Assembly (NCBI GenBank): GCA_040904945.1 | Contig: JBBDSM010000011.1 | Coordinates: 1 to 12,956, forward strand | DNA length: 12,956 nucleotides | From: JAWLHJ01 sp040904945 | GTDB lineage: Bacteria; Gemmatimonadota; Gemmatimonadetes; Longimicrobiales; Gaopeijiaceae | Direction of reading: 5' to 3' | Shown here: positions 1 through 7,691 of the stretch, one piece after another | Position numbering within the stretch: the stretch's first letter is position 1 | Layout of the letters: each line of letters begins with the position of its first letter | The notes under the pieces: model-generated | Told to the model about the DNA's origin: nothing | The model's database searches: none | Seen by the model: the letters and a program-made list of their open reading frames with translations, nothing else | Translations under genes and position numbers: made by a program

Positions 1-956
1 ATGAAGTTGGCCTCGGTGGGCAGGTACTCGAGGTCGAGCTCGTCGAGAGTGGCGTGCACGATGGCCTTGGACTCGTCGTTCACCGCGACGCTCCGATCGA
101 TGAGCCCGGAGTCCTGTAGCGACGCGAGCCCTGCGGCCGCGGCCAGCTCGTTCGGGCAGTTCTGAACCACGAACTGACGCAGGTAGTCCGCCGTATCCGG
201 GTGCGAGATGCTGTATCCGAGCCGCATCCCGGCCATGGCGAAGATCTTCGAGAAGGTCCTAGCGACCACGACGTTCGGCTTCTGCTCGACCCACTTCACC
301 GCCGATTCGAAGCCCGGGGCGGACACGTACTCGAAGTACGCTTCGTCCATGATGAAGGTCGTCGTCTCCGGCGCTTCGGCGATCCACTCATCGATGGCGG
401 CCGTGTTCGTGATCGTCCCCGTCGGGTTGTTCGGATTGCAGAAGTACACGACCGAAGGGCGCCCCGAAGCTTCTTCACGCATGCGCGCGACGTCGTGCTC
501 GTGCTTCGACGTGAGCGGGACGGCGATCACGTGGTAGGACTCGGTCTGCTGATAGTCGCCGATGTCCTCGAAGGTCGGCTCCGCCAACACGAGGGGCTTG
601 TTCGGTCCGCGGTACGCCTGTGCCGCGACCTGGAGGACCTCCGTCGATCCGTTGGTCAGGACGAGGTTCTCGGGCTTCACGCCGGCGTAGGCCGCCAGCT
701 GCTCCATGAGCTCTCCGCGGTGGGAGCCGGGGTAGCGGTTGGCGATGTCCAGCGAATCGACGACCGCCTGGCGGGCCGCGGGGGAGAGACCGATGGCGTT
801 CTCGTTCGAGCTGAGCCGGATGGTTCCGTCTTCGAGCGTCTTTCCGGTGGCCCAGCCGGGCACCCGACTGAAGAGCGAATGAACGGTGCCTCCGGCACCG
901 GTGATGCCGGCGAGGCCGGCGGCCATGCCGGCGGTGACGAATCCACGACGATCCAT
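1..956 (-). CDS. Tat-exported HisC-like class I/II aminotransferase (3' end outside window)
   Basis: This is a PLP-dependent fold-type I aminotransferase related to histidinol-phosphate aminotransferase; 318 residues are visible and the frame is still open at base 1, so the C-terminus is missing. The N-terminus MDRRGFVTAG has a twin-arginine motif (R3-R4-G-F) followed by an Ala/Gly-rich hydrophobic stretch, predicting Tat export of the folded enzyme. PLP-site motifs are present: NPNNPTG at 174-180, D204 in MDEAYFEY, Schiff-base K237 in SKIFAMAGMRLGY with R245, and the family's PTEANF near the visible end. The start at 956 is fixed by a strong Shine-Dalgarno (AGGAGG, 4-nt spacer). It diverges from a secreted aminopeptidase, which suggests amino-acid or peptide metabolism outside the cytoplasm. 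HisC-like proteins with Tat signals occur widely, and their substrate is usually unproven. The aminotransferase call is firm; the substrate is unknown. Confidence 0.9.
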   Translation of the reverse strand, partial: MDRRGFVTAGMAAGLAGITGAGGTVHSLFSRVPGWATGKTLEDGTIRLSSNENAIGLSPAARQAVVDSLDIANRYPGSHRGELMEQLAAYAGVKPENLVLTNGSTEVLQVAAQAYRGPNKPLVLAEPTFEDIGDYQQTESYHVIAVPLTSKHEHDVARMREEASGRPSVVYFCNPNNPTGTITNTAAIDEWIAEAPETTTFIMDEAYFEYVSAPGFESAVKWVEQKPNVVVARTFSKIFAMAGMRLGYSISHPDTADYLRQFVVQNCPNELAAAAGLASLQDSGLIDRSVAVNDESKAIVHATLDELDLEYLPTEANF

Positions 957-959
957 GGG

Positions 960-966
960 TCCTCCT
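960..966 (-). promoter_or_regulatory. Strong ribosome binding site of the Tat aminotransferase
   Basis: On the minus strand this reads AGGAGGA, a near-perfect Shine-Dalgarno ending four bases before the ATG at 956. It fixes the start and therefore the twin-arginine N-terminus. It is the strongest ribosome binding site seen in the window. Confidence 0.8.
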
Positions 967-1041
967 GGGTGTGACGGGTAGGAATAGCGCAATCTGGGCC
1001 GCGACGGGCGGGATCGAAAGGGGCGGACGACTGTAGGACGG

Positions 1042-1051
1042 ACGTCGACGT
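1042..1051. promoter_or_regulatory. 10-bp perfect palindrome in the divergent intergenic region
   Basis: The 120-bp gap between the divergent aminotransferase and aminopeptidase genes must hold both promoters. It contains the perfect palindrome ACGTCGACGT, centred about 30 bp before the aminopeptidase ATG. It could be an operator, but a 10-bp GC-rich palindrome may also arise by chance. I see no convincing -35/-10 pair on either strand. Confidence 0.2.
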
Positions 1052-1076
1052 TACCCCGACCCTGGACCGAATCCGC

Positions 1077-2699
1077 ATGAGACCCTTCGTTCCCGCACTC
1101 CTCGTCGCCCTCGGCGCTGTGGCTCTCCCCCTCGTCGAGGCCCCGCTCGCCGCTCAGTCCCACGACGCGCCGGTCCGGTACGACGATGACTATCTGCCGG
1201 CTTCGTTCCACGAGGGGCGGCGAGAGGCCCTCATGTCGCGGCTTCCCGATGATGCGCTCGCGATCGTGTTCGGGGCGCCGACCCGGAACCGGTCGAACGA
1301 CGTGAGCTTCGAGTATCGCCAGGACAGTGACTTCCTGTACCTGACGGGAAGCCCGGAGCCCGGGTCCGCCCTCGTGCTGGCCCCCGGTGGGGTCGAGGTC
1401 GACGGCCGGACGGTTCGCGAGATCCTCTTCGTTCCGCCCCGGGATCCGTCCGAGGAGGTGTGGCTCGGCCGCCGCTTCGGCACCGAGCGCGCCATGGAGC
1501 AGTTGGGCGTGGAGCTCGCGGTCGACGCGACCCGCTTCGACGAGTTGGTCGGGCCTTGGCTTGCGTCGGGGTCGTACAAGGTCCATCACCTACCGCTCCC
1601 GGACGGCGTCCCGGCTGCATCCGAGCTCGAGGGACAGCTCGAGCTCTTCAGGCGTCACGTCCAGCCGATCACCATCGAGGAAGGCGGGCTGACCGGCTTC
1701 GTCCTGCACGGGGTGCTTTCGTCGCCGTCCCCCGAACTCTTCACCCGGCTTCGGGCCCTCGTGGACCGGGGCTTCGATCCCGCCGCGGCTTCCGACCCGA
1801 CGGCCCGGGAGCTCGCCGAGGCGTTCGTGGACGCCCGCGAGTACGAATCCTGGTCCCGAACCCACGCCGAGCTCACGAGCGGCCATCCCGACGGAACCAT
1901 GCTGCGCGCGCTTCTCGACGAGCTCCGGACCCACAAGACCGCCGAGGAGCTCACCATCATGCAGAAGGCCATCGACATGACGGTGGAGGCGCACCGGGAG
2001 GTCATGCGCTCGGTCGAGCCCGGCTGGCACGAGTACGAGATCGAAGCCCTCGTCGAGCACACCTTCAAGACGTCCGGCGCCGAGTACCCTGCGTTCCCGA
2101 GCATCGTCGGGAGCGGTGAGAACTCGGTCATCCTCCACTACGAGACGAACCGCCGGAGGACCGAGCCCGGCGACATGGTCGTCATCGACGTCGGAGCGGA
2201 GTATCACGGATACGCCGCAGACGTGACCCGCACGGTGCCTGTCTCTGGGACGTTCACCGACGAGCAGCGGGCCATCTACGATGTGGTGTACCGTGCCCAG
2301 GAGGCAGGCATTGAAGCGAGCCTTGCTGGCGCTCCGTACCTCGCGCCCCACCGAGCGGCCGAGGCTGTGATGGCCGAGGGCATGGCCGAGCTCGGGCTGA
2401 TCCGCGACGAGACCGACTTGAACGGTCTCCGCCGCTTCTTCATGCACGCGACGAGCCACTATTTGGGTCTCGACGTGCACGATGTGGGTGGCGGCGGCCC
2501 CCTCGAGCCGGGCACGGTCATCACCGTCGAGCCGGGGCTCTACATCCCGGCGGCGGACGACATCGACCCACGGTGGTGGAACATCGGCGTCCGGATCGAG
2601 GACGATATCCTTGTGACCGAGGATGGGCCGGTGAATCTGTCGGCCGGCGCGCCGCGTTCGTCCGAGGAGGTCGAAGCGCTCATGGGGGAGCGCCCCTGA
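1077..2699 (+). CDS. Secreted Xaa-Pro aminopeptidase (M24B, aminopeptidase P type)
   Basis: This dinuclear metal-dependent peptidase (540 aa) removes N-terminal residues that precede proline. Residues 1-27 form a Sec signal peptide (R2, a hydrophobic run of Ala/Leu/Val, likely cleavage after LAAQ). An aminopeptidase P N-terminal domain follows at about 38-190, including QDSDFLYLTG. The creatinase/M24 catalytic domain spans about 290-520. All five expected metal ligands are visible: D371 (VIDVGAEY), D382 (AADVTR), H461 (TSHYLGLDVHDVG), E485 (TVEPGLY) and E508 (VRIEDD). H354 in ILHYETN matches the active-site His of the family. A roughly 100-residue insert (about 190-290) lies between the domains, making it longer than E. 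coli PepP (about 440 aa). No good Shine-Dalgarno precedes the ATG. It is divergent from the exported aminotransferase, so a shared extracytoplasmic role is plausible. The classification is very secure. Confidence 0.95.
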   Translation: MRPFVPALLVALGAVALPLVEAPLAAQSHDAPVRYDDDYLPASFHEGRREALMSRLPDDALAIVFGAPTRNRSNDVSFEYRQDSDFLYLTGSPEPGSALVLAPGGVEVDGRTVREILFVPPRDPSEEVWLGRRFGTERAMEQLGVELAVDATRFDELVGPWLASGSYKVHHLPLPDGVPAASELEGQLELFRRHVQPITIEEGGLTGFVLHGVLSSPSPELFTRLRALVDRGFDPAAASDPTARELAEAFVDAREYESWSRTHAELTSGHPDGTMLRALLDELRTHKTAEELTIMQKAIDMTVEAHREVMRSVEPGWHEYEIEALVEHTFKTSGAEYPAFPSIVGSGENSVILHYETNRRRTEPGDMVVIDVGAEYHGYAADVTRTVPVSGTFTDEQRAIYDVVYRAQEAGIEASLAGAPYLAPHRAAEAVMAEGMAELGLIRDETDLNGLRRFFMHATSHYLGLDVHDVGGGGPLEPGTVITVEPGLYIPAADDIDPRWWNIGVRIEDDILVTEDGPVNLSAGAPRSSEEVEALMGERP

Positions 2700-2723
2700 C
2701 GAGGCGCATGGAAAAGCGGGGTG

Positions 2724-2741
2724 GGGCCGGCGCTCCGGCCC
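2724..2741. terminator. Candidate bidirectional terminator hairpin between convergent genes
   Basis: GGGCCGG-CGCT-CCGGCCC forms a perfect 7-bp GC stem with a 4-nt loop. It lies in the 47-bp gap between the stops of the convergent aminopeptidase and symporter genes, where a shared terminator is expected. Neither side has an immediate U-tract; on the minus strand a run of four T follows about 8 nt after the stem. It is therefore an atypical or low-efficiency intrinsic terminator. Confidence 0.5.
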
Positions 2742-2746
2742 GCGCG

Positions 2747-4003
2747 TCAGCGGATCTCCGTGTCGACCGTCGTCTCTCCTTCCGAGCGCGCGATGACGGC
2801 AGTACCGACGGAGTCGCTGAAGATGTTGACCGCCGTACGGTACATGTCGAGGGGGCGGTCGATGGCCAGCATCGAGCCGACGATGACGTTCACGTTCGGA
2901 CCCCGTAGGCCGATGGCTTCGAGCACGATGAAGATCACGACCAACCCGGCCGACGGCACCGCCGCGGCGCCGATGGACGCCAGCAGCGCGGTGAGCACGA
3001 CGACCGCCTGCTGCATGATGGTCAGGTCGAAGCCGAGCACCTGCGCGATGAAGAGCGCGCCCACGCACTCGAAGATCGCCGTGCCGTCCATGTTGACCGT
3101 GGCCCCCATGGGCAGCACGAAGGACGTCACGCGATTCGAGACGCCGACCTTCGTCTCGACGGCGTTCATCGTCACGGGCAGCGTGGCTCCGGACGAGCTC
3201 GTCGAGAAGGCCACCAGGAGCGGCTCGCGCATGTTCGCGAAGTGGATCTTCGGTGAGATGCGTGCCAACACGATCAGCAGAAGCGGCAGGGTTACGAAGA
3301 AGTGTACCGTGAGGCCGGAGAAGATCGTGAGCGCGTAGAGCGCGAGCGGTCGAAATCCTTCGAATCCCGTCGTCGCGACCATGCGCGCGATGAGAGCGAA
3401 CACGCCGATGGGAAGAAACTTGATGATCCCCGAGGTGAGCCGCATCATCGCCTCGAACAGTGCGTCGAAGAGCTCGGTGACGATGCGCTGGGGCTTCTCC
3501 GGCATGGTGGTGACCGCAGCGCCGAATACGATGCTGAAGAAGATCAGCGCGAGCATGTCCGCCGTCGCGGCCGCTTGGATGACGTTCTCCGGCACGATGT
3601 CGAGCAGGAGCTGCACGGGAGACGACGGCGTCTCGAGGTCGGGGAGCTGCGCGGTCGGGGAGGTGGTCATGTTCGCGCCCACGCCCGGTCGGATCAGGTT
3701 GACGAAGAGCAGGCCGACCGCGACGGCCAGCAGGCTCGAGAGGACGTAGTAGCCCAGGGTCTTGCTGAAGAGCCGGCCCAGGGCTTTCCCGCCTCCGACG
3801 GACGCCACACCCGAGATGATCGACGTGAGCACCAGAGGCACGATGATCATGCGCAGGAGCTTCATGAAGAGGTCTCCGAGCCAACCGAAGGCTTCGGCGG
3901 CGGGTGTGCCGAAGATCAGCCCCGTGAGACCTCCGAGCAGCATGGCCACGGCGACCTGCCAATGGAGCCGCATGTACCAGGGTGCGTCCGGATTGTGTTC
4001 CAT
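2747..4003 (-). CDS. Dicarboxylate/amino acid:cation symporter (DAACS, GltP/GltT type)
   Basis: This inner-membrane elevator transporter (SDF family) is predicted to import glutamate, aspartate or C4-dicarboxylates with Na+ or H+. Numbering from the chosen start (418 aa), eight membrane segments and both re-entrant hairpins are recognisable: the HP1 serine motif SSSGATLP at 269-276, NMDGT of TM7 at 304-308, HP2 around AAAVPSAGLV at 346-355, and TM8 DMYRTAVN at 386-393. D386 and R389 match GltPh D394 and R397, the residues that bind the substrate amino group and side-chain carboxylate, so an acidic substrate is likely. I chose ATG 4003 because GAGG lies 9 nt upstream and TM1 then starts at a typical distance. 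ATG 4051 and a TTG at 4075, which overlaps the preceding stop, would add 16 or 24 residues without a visible Shine-Dalgarno. It is the last gene of the minus-strand run. Confidence 0.93.
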   Translation of the reverse strand: MEHNPDAPWYMRLHWQVAVAMLLGGLTGLIFGTPAAEAFGWLGDLFMKLLRMIIVPLVLTSIISGVASVGGGKALGRLFSKTLGYYVLSSLLAVAVGLLFVNLIRPGVGANMTTSPTAQLPDLETPSSPVQLLLDIVPENVIQAAATADMLALIFFSIVFGAAVTTMPEKPQRIVTELFDALFEAMMRLTSGIIKFLPIGVFALIARMVATTGFEGFRPLALYALTIFSGLTVHFFVTLPLLLIVLARISPKIHFANMREPLLVAFSTSSSGATLPVTMNAVETKVGVSNRVTSFVLPMGATVNMDGTAIFECVGALFIAQVLGFDLTIMQQAVVVLTALLASIGAAAVPSAGLVVIFIVLEAIGLRGPNVNVIVGSMLAIDRPLDMYRTAVNIFSDSVGTAVIARSEGETTVDTEIR

Positions 4004-4071
4004 CGCGCTCGACCTCGAAGGGTTTGTGTTTGGAGATTGCGTAAGGGACATGGGCCCGTTGGGCCTGTTCG

Positions 4072-6162
4072 TCAATCCTTGGGCCGAATCTCGACCCGAC
4101 TGATCACGTCGCCCGCGAGCACCTCGTCCACCACATCCATGCCCGCTCGGACCGCGCCGAACACCGTGTAGTCGTGATCGAGGCGCACGTTGTCGACGAG
4201 GTTCACGAAGATCTGCCCGTCGCCGGTGTCCCGGCCACGGGTCGAGAGGCCCACCGTGCCCCGCCAGTGCGACATCCGGCCGATCTCGTCTTTGGTGTAG
4301 GGCCCGTCGCCGGCGTACTCGTTCGCCGCCGGCGAGCCCCCCTGGATGACGAAGTTGGGCACGACCCGGTGGAACGTGAGGCCGTCGAAATGGCCCTCCC
4401 GGGCCAGCCGCATGAAGCGGAAGGCGTTGGTCGGCGCCAGGAAGGGGAACAACTCGACGACGATCTCGCCGCCGCGCGCCATGTGCAACACCACGACGTT
4501 CCGCTCTATGTCCGCAACGTCGTCGGTGGTGGGGAGCGGAAGGCGGGGAAGGGGCTGGGGCGTGGTGGCCGGCGCGGAGCCCGTCCAGTCGGCGAGCATC
4601 GAGCCCACCCGTGCCGCGACCACCGCGTCGAAGTCGGTGAGATATGGCTCGAGTCGAGCCGCGAGCGACGGCTCACCGGTGGAGGCGACGACGTCGAGGA
4701 GCGCCATGCGCGCGTCGCGGGTCGTCTCCCTCCGCAGGTCGGAGACGCGCACGAAAGCCGCCAGCGCCGCCTCGGCCACGCCGGGATGCGCGCTCTCGTC
4801 CAGCAGCTCGGCGACGGTCATGAGGAGCTGCGGATCGGCGGAGGAGAGCTGGTCGATCAGCTCCTCGTCCAGCGCCCGCCCCTCGATCTCGAAGAGCGCG
4901 CGGAGCGCTGGCGTACGCACGTTCGGATCGGGATCGGCGGACAGAGCTCGGAGGGTTGGGCCGTCCGCGACGAGGCCCGCCACCAGCGCGGCCCCCGCCC
5001 GGACGAACGGATTCGCGTGGCCCGCGTGTCGTTCCAAGGCGTCTCGTGCCGCCTCCGCGTCCAGTCGAGCCAGCGAGGCCAGCGTGTGCACGGCCGGGTG
5101 CCACGCTCCGTCCGTCTCCGGTGGCAGGGCAGACGCGAGCGAGTCGAGGTAGTCCACGATCTCCGGGCCGGTGCCTTCGGGACACGCCGTGCCGAGCGCG
5201 TCCAGCGCGGACACGCGCACGATCCTGGCCGAATCGCCGCGCGCCGCGGCGAGCAGGTCCCGGCACGTTGCGGCTGTCCGGGGCGCGGACGCCAACGCGC
5301 GGACGGCTTCGACGCGTACGATCGTCGCGTCGTCCGCGGCGGCCGCACTCAGGAACTCGGCCCGCGCGTCGGTGGGGGCGGACCCGAGGAAGCGGGCAGC
5401 GGTTGCGCGCACGGTCGGCGCCGGATCGGTGAGCGTCTCCCGGATGACCTGGACGGACAGTCGGCCGCGCTGCCCCAGCGCGAGCAGCGCCACGGCGCGG
5501 ACCCGGACCGGAACGATCGGATCGACGGCTCCAGCCCCCTCGAATCCCGTCAGCCGTTCGAGTCCCTCGTACACCCTCTCGTCGGAGCCCGATGTGCCAG
5601 GAGCCCGCGACAGGGCCTCGAGACCGAGGGCTACGCCGACGGCGGTCTCGGCATCGAGCCCGGGTTCCGCGGCCCAGGCGCCGAGGATGTCCAGCACTTC
5701 GTCGGGCGTGTCTTCCAAGCGCACCCGTCCGAGCGATCGGGCGATTTCCCCGCGTACGTTCGGGTCGGACTCGGTGCGCGCCGCCGCGACGAGGGCGTCC
5801 GTCGCCACGCCCCCGTCCTCCCCGTGGACGGCCTGCGCCACGGCCCAGGCGGCGGCGGCTCGGACGGTCGGGTCAGGGTCCGTGAGCGACGGGCGGATCC
5901 GTTCCACCAGCGTGGGGTCTTCGAGCCGTCCGAGCGCCCGGACCGCGAAGCGCCGCGTCGCCGATTCTTCCGCGCGGATGCCGGCGAAGAGGGCCTCACG
6001 TCCTTCCGTGTCGGTCGGGCGGGCATCCTCGATCCGCAGCACTTCGAGAAGCGCTACGCGCGGGTTCGGCTCGGGCGGGCCGCAGGCGGCCACCATGAGC
6101 CCGGCCAGGAGAAGGGGAGGGCCCATCGGGCTCCGGACCCGCGCCTCTGCCGACTCGCTCAT
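4072..6162 (-). CDS. Lipoprotein with HEAT repeats and a C-terminal cyclophilin (peptidyl-prolyl isomerase) domain
   Basis: This 696-aa protein is predicted to sit in the periplasm as a lipid-anchored folding factor. Residues 1-27 are a lipoprotein signal (R8, R10, hydrophobic LLLAGLM, lipobox VAAC with C27). About 50-525 is a HEAT-like helical repeat array: repeated units resemble DPxPTVRAxAAxALG, for example at 96-109, 133-146, 246-260 and 410-423. A Pro/Thr-rich linker (528-546) leads to a complete cyclophilin domain (about 552-696) with catalytic R599 in FHRVVPNFVIQGG and the FGAV core strand. The position of cyclophilin A Trp121 appears to be Arg (about R660), so cyclosporin insensitivity is likely. 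The start overlaps the PaaX stop as ATGA, implying translational coupling; ATG 6126 is an alternative but would lose the basic n-region. The repeats may bind a client or partner, which is an inference. Confidence 0.9.
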   Translation of the reverse strand: MSESAEARVRSPMGPPLLLAGLMVAACGPPEPNPRVALLEVLRIEDARPTDTEGREALFAGIRAEESATRRFAVRALGRLEDPTLVERIRPSLTDPDPTVRAAAAWAVAQAVHGEDGGVATDALVAAARTESDPNVRGEIARSLGRVRLEDTPDEVLDILGAWAAEPGLDAETAVGVALGLEALSRAPGTSGSDERVYEGLERLTGFEGAGAVDPIVPVRVRAVALLALGQRGRLSVQVIRETLTDPAPTVRATAARFLGSAPTDARAEFLSAAAADDATIVRVEAVRALASAPRTAATCRDLLAAARGDSARIVRVSALDALGTACPEGTGPEIVDYLDSLASALPPETDGAWHPAVHTLASLARLDAEAARDALERHAGHANPFVRAGAALVAGLVADGPTLRALSADPDPNVRTPALRALFEIEGRALDEELIDQLSSADPQLLMTVAELLDESAHPGVAEAALAAFVRVSDLRRETTRDARMALLDVVASTGEPSLAARLEPYLTDFDAVVAARVGSMLADWTGSAPATTPQPLPRLPLPTTDDVADIERNVVVLHMARGGEIVVELFPFLAPTNAFRFMRLAREGHFDGLTFHRVVPNFVIQGGSPAANEYAGDGPYTKDEIGRMSHWRGTVGLSTRGRDTGDGQIFVNLVDNVRLDHDYTVFGAVRAGMDVVDEVLAGDVISRVEIRPKD

Positions 6163-7019
6163 GAGGGCGCGCCCGACGACGAGGCCACGGGTCCGTCTTC
6201 GAGGACGCGGTCCACGTGCCGGTCGGCCGGACCGACGAGCTGGTCGTGCAGCGCGTGGAAGAGCCGTGTGGCGTCTTCGCCCGCCCAGGAGTCGGGTAGG
6301 AGCGCGCGCGGAAGGTACGGGTCCTCCAGGGGGAAGGCGCGGAACTCATGGATGAGGTCGAAGCGCAACGTATAGCACTCCTCGTCCTCGATGGAGTCGT
6401 CCGCGTCTGCTTCCAGCCTTCGGAGCTCCGGGCTCCAGCGGTCCATGAACGCCCGGTAGTGCGCGTCCACCGCGTCGAGGTCCCAGCATCGGGTGACGAG
6501 CTCTCCCGCCGGGGCTCCGGCCACGCGCTTTGCGCGGAAGCACTCCAGGTGCTCCGCGATGCCGAGCTGCCTGGAGAGGTCCCGGACCTCGTCCTCGACG
6601 TCGTGCGGAGAGATCCAGAGGCCGTTACCCAGTGAGCCGAATCCCAACCAGGCCAGCCGGTCCCGGAGGCGGTCCCGCAGCTTGCGGGCATCCTCGGGAA
6701 TGGAGTAGGCGAGAAGGAACCACTGCTCGTCCCAGGGCACGTCCCAGGAGGGGTGGAAGATCCTGGCCTGTCCCTCTTCGAGCAGCTTCCGGCCGCGCGG
6801 GGTCAGGTCGTAGAACGCGTGGCGCCCGATGCGATGGGTGGTGAGCCAACCCTTCCCGGACATGCGCGACAGCACGGTTCGCACCGCGCCTTCGGAAGGA
6901 CCGAACGGCTGGAGGAGCGTGATGAGCGCGCCGACCCAGGGCGGATCGTCGCGGTCGAGGAGGTACTCACCGTACAGCGTGAAAACCAGGTCCTGGGGTC
7001 TACGGGACGGCTGCGTCAC
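6159..7019 (-). CDS. PaaX-family transcriptional regulator
   Basis: This 286-aa DNA-binding regulator is of the phenylacetyl-CoA-responsive repressor family. The N-terminal winged helix (about 10-80) carries the family pattern: DLVFTLYGEYL, then WVGALITLLQPFG, then AVRTVLSRMSGKGWL, then YDLTPRG. The middle domain (about 95-175) contains WDEQWFLLAYSIPE and RLAWLGFGSLGNGLWISP, typical of PaaX. The C-terminal domain (about 180-265) contains RCWDLDAVDAHYRAFMDRW. Its length is close to E. coli PaaX (about 316 aa). The start is a GTG 9 bp after the ADC-like stop with no clear Shine-Dalgarno, so reinitiation is plausible. No phenylacetate-degradation gene is visible, so the ligand may be another acyl-CoA, possibly a substrate or product of the upstream AOS. 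It probably regulates its own operon (inference). Family assignment is confident; the ligand is not known. Confidence 0.93.
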   Translation of the reverse strand: MTQPSRRPQDLVFTLYGEYLLDRDDPPWVGALITLLQPFGPSEGAVRTVLSRMSGKGWLTTHRIGRHAFYDLTPRGRKLLEEGQARIFHPSWDVPWDEQWFLLAYSIPEDARKLRDRLRDRLAWLGFGSLGNGLWISPHDVEDEVRDLSRQLGIAEHLECFRAKRVAGAPAGELVTRCWDLDAVDAHYRAFMDRWSPELRRLEADADDSIEDEECYTLRFDLIHEFRAFPLEDPYLPRALLPDSWAGEDATRLFHALHDQLVGPADRHVDRVLEDGPVASSSGAPS

Positions 7020-7028
7020 CGGACCGGG

Positions 7029-7691
7029 TCAGAACGCTTCGAGCTTGTGGAACACCTCGGTGCCATTCTTGAACCAGTGCTCGCGGAACGGCTCGGAGGA
7101 GACCTCGTTCCGCAGGAGATCGGCCGTCATCGGATGCGGGAAGAGCGTCATGCGCCCGCTCTCGTTCTCGTGCACCGTGTAATCGCCGCTGATCTGCAGC
7201 GTGGTCCTCAGGCGCTGCTCGCCGTTCATCATGAAGCCCTGGAGCAGGTGCGTGGTGGTTTCCCACGCGCCCGGCGTAATGCTCATGTCCAGGATCTGGG
7301 AACCCCCTCCGAAGACCCGGATCCGAAGGCGGTCATCGGTCTCGATGAACTGCGCGTCGATGTCGTGATCGTAGTAGGGAAAGAAGAAGCGCTCCGACTT
7401 GATCCGGCGCGCCTCCTTGGAGCTCGTCGCCGCGATGAACGGGTAGAAGCCCGCTTTCGCGTGCTGGCCCCACTCGGCCACCATCGGCGGCACGATGACC
7501 GAGAACATGAGCTCGGTATACGGGCCGACGACGCTGTCGTCGAAGAGGAACGCCGTGACGGACAGGACGCTCCTCTGATGCCGGACTTCGATGGGCTCGA
7601 GGTGCTCCGGGAGGACCGCCCGGGCGTCCACCGTCGCCATCTCGAAAAAGGCGCTGACCCCGGTGTTGAAGCGGTAGCTCCCTACGGACAT
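7029..7691 (-). CDS. Acetoacetate-decarboxylase-fold protein, catalytic lysine apparently absent
   Basis: A 220-aa soluble protein without a signal peptide. The pattern LPEHLEPI (27-34), SVLSVTAFLFDDSVVGPYTELMF-like strands (41-63, with the Y58-x-E60 signature) and the beta-rich second half resemble the acetoacetate decarboxylase superfamily. Where true decarboxylases have a GFPK-type motif with the Schiff-base lysine, this protein reads RFFFPYYDHD (101-110), so Tyr appears to replace Lys. It may catalyse another reaction on a keto or acyl substrate, or only bind it. The start ATG 7691 lies inside the 3' end of the AOS gene and has AGAGG 8 nt upstream; a longer upstream frame exists only as AOS shadow. 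Overlap with the AOS implies coupled translation and a joint function. The fold assignment is by eye and moderate; the enzymatic role is unassigned. A lipocalin-like or other beta-barrel hypothetical is the alternative. Confidence 0.7.
   Translation of the reverse strand: MSVGSYRFNTGVSAFFEMATVDARAVLPEHLEPIEVRHQRSVLSVTAFLFDDSVVGPYTELMFSVIVPPMVAEWGQHAKAGFYPFIAATSSKEARRIKSERFFFPYYDHDIDAQFIETDDRLRIRVFGGGSQILDMSITPGAWETTTHLLQGFMMNGEQRLRTTLQISGDYTVHENESGRMTLFPHPMTADLLRNEVSSEPFREHWFKNGTEVFHKLEAF

Noticed and set aside
1590..3962. Very long minus-strand open frame of about 790 codons across the aminopeptidase and symporter genes
   Set aside because: It is rich in Arg/His/Ala with no family motif and lies opposite or out of frame to two well-recognised genes. 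Such frames are common shadows in GC-rich DNA.
4174..6375. Plus-strand open frame of about 730 codons opposite the HEAT-cyclophilin gene
   Set aside because: Low-complexity Arg/Gly/Val-rich translation without motifs. The minus-strand gene has a signal peptide, repeats and a complete catalytic domain.
6159..7019. Phenylacetate degradation cluster suggested by the PaaX-family gene
   Set aside because: No paaABCDE, paaK or related genes are present. Only the regulator family is shared, so the ligand may differ.
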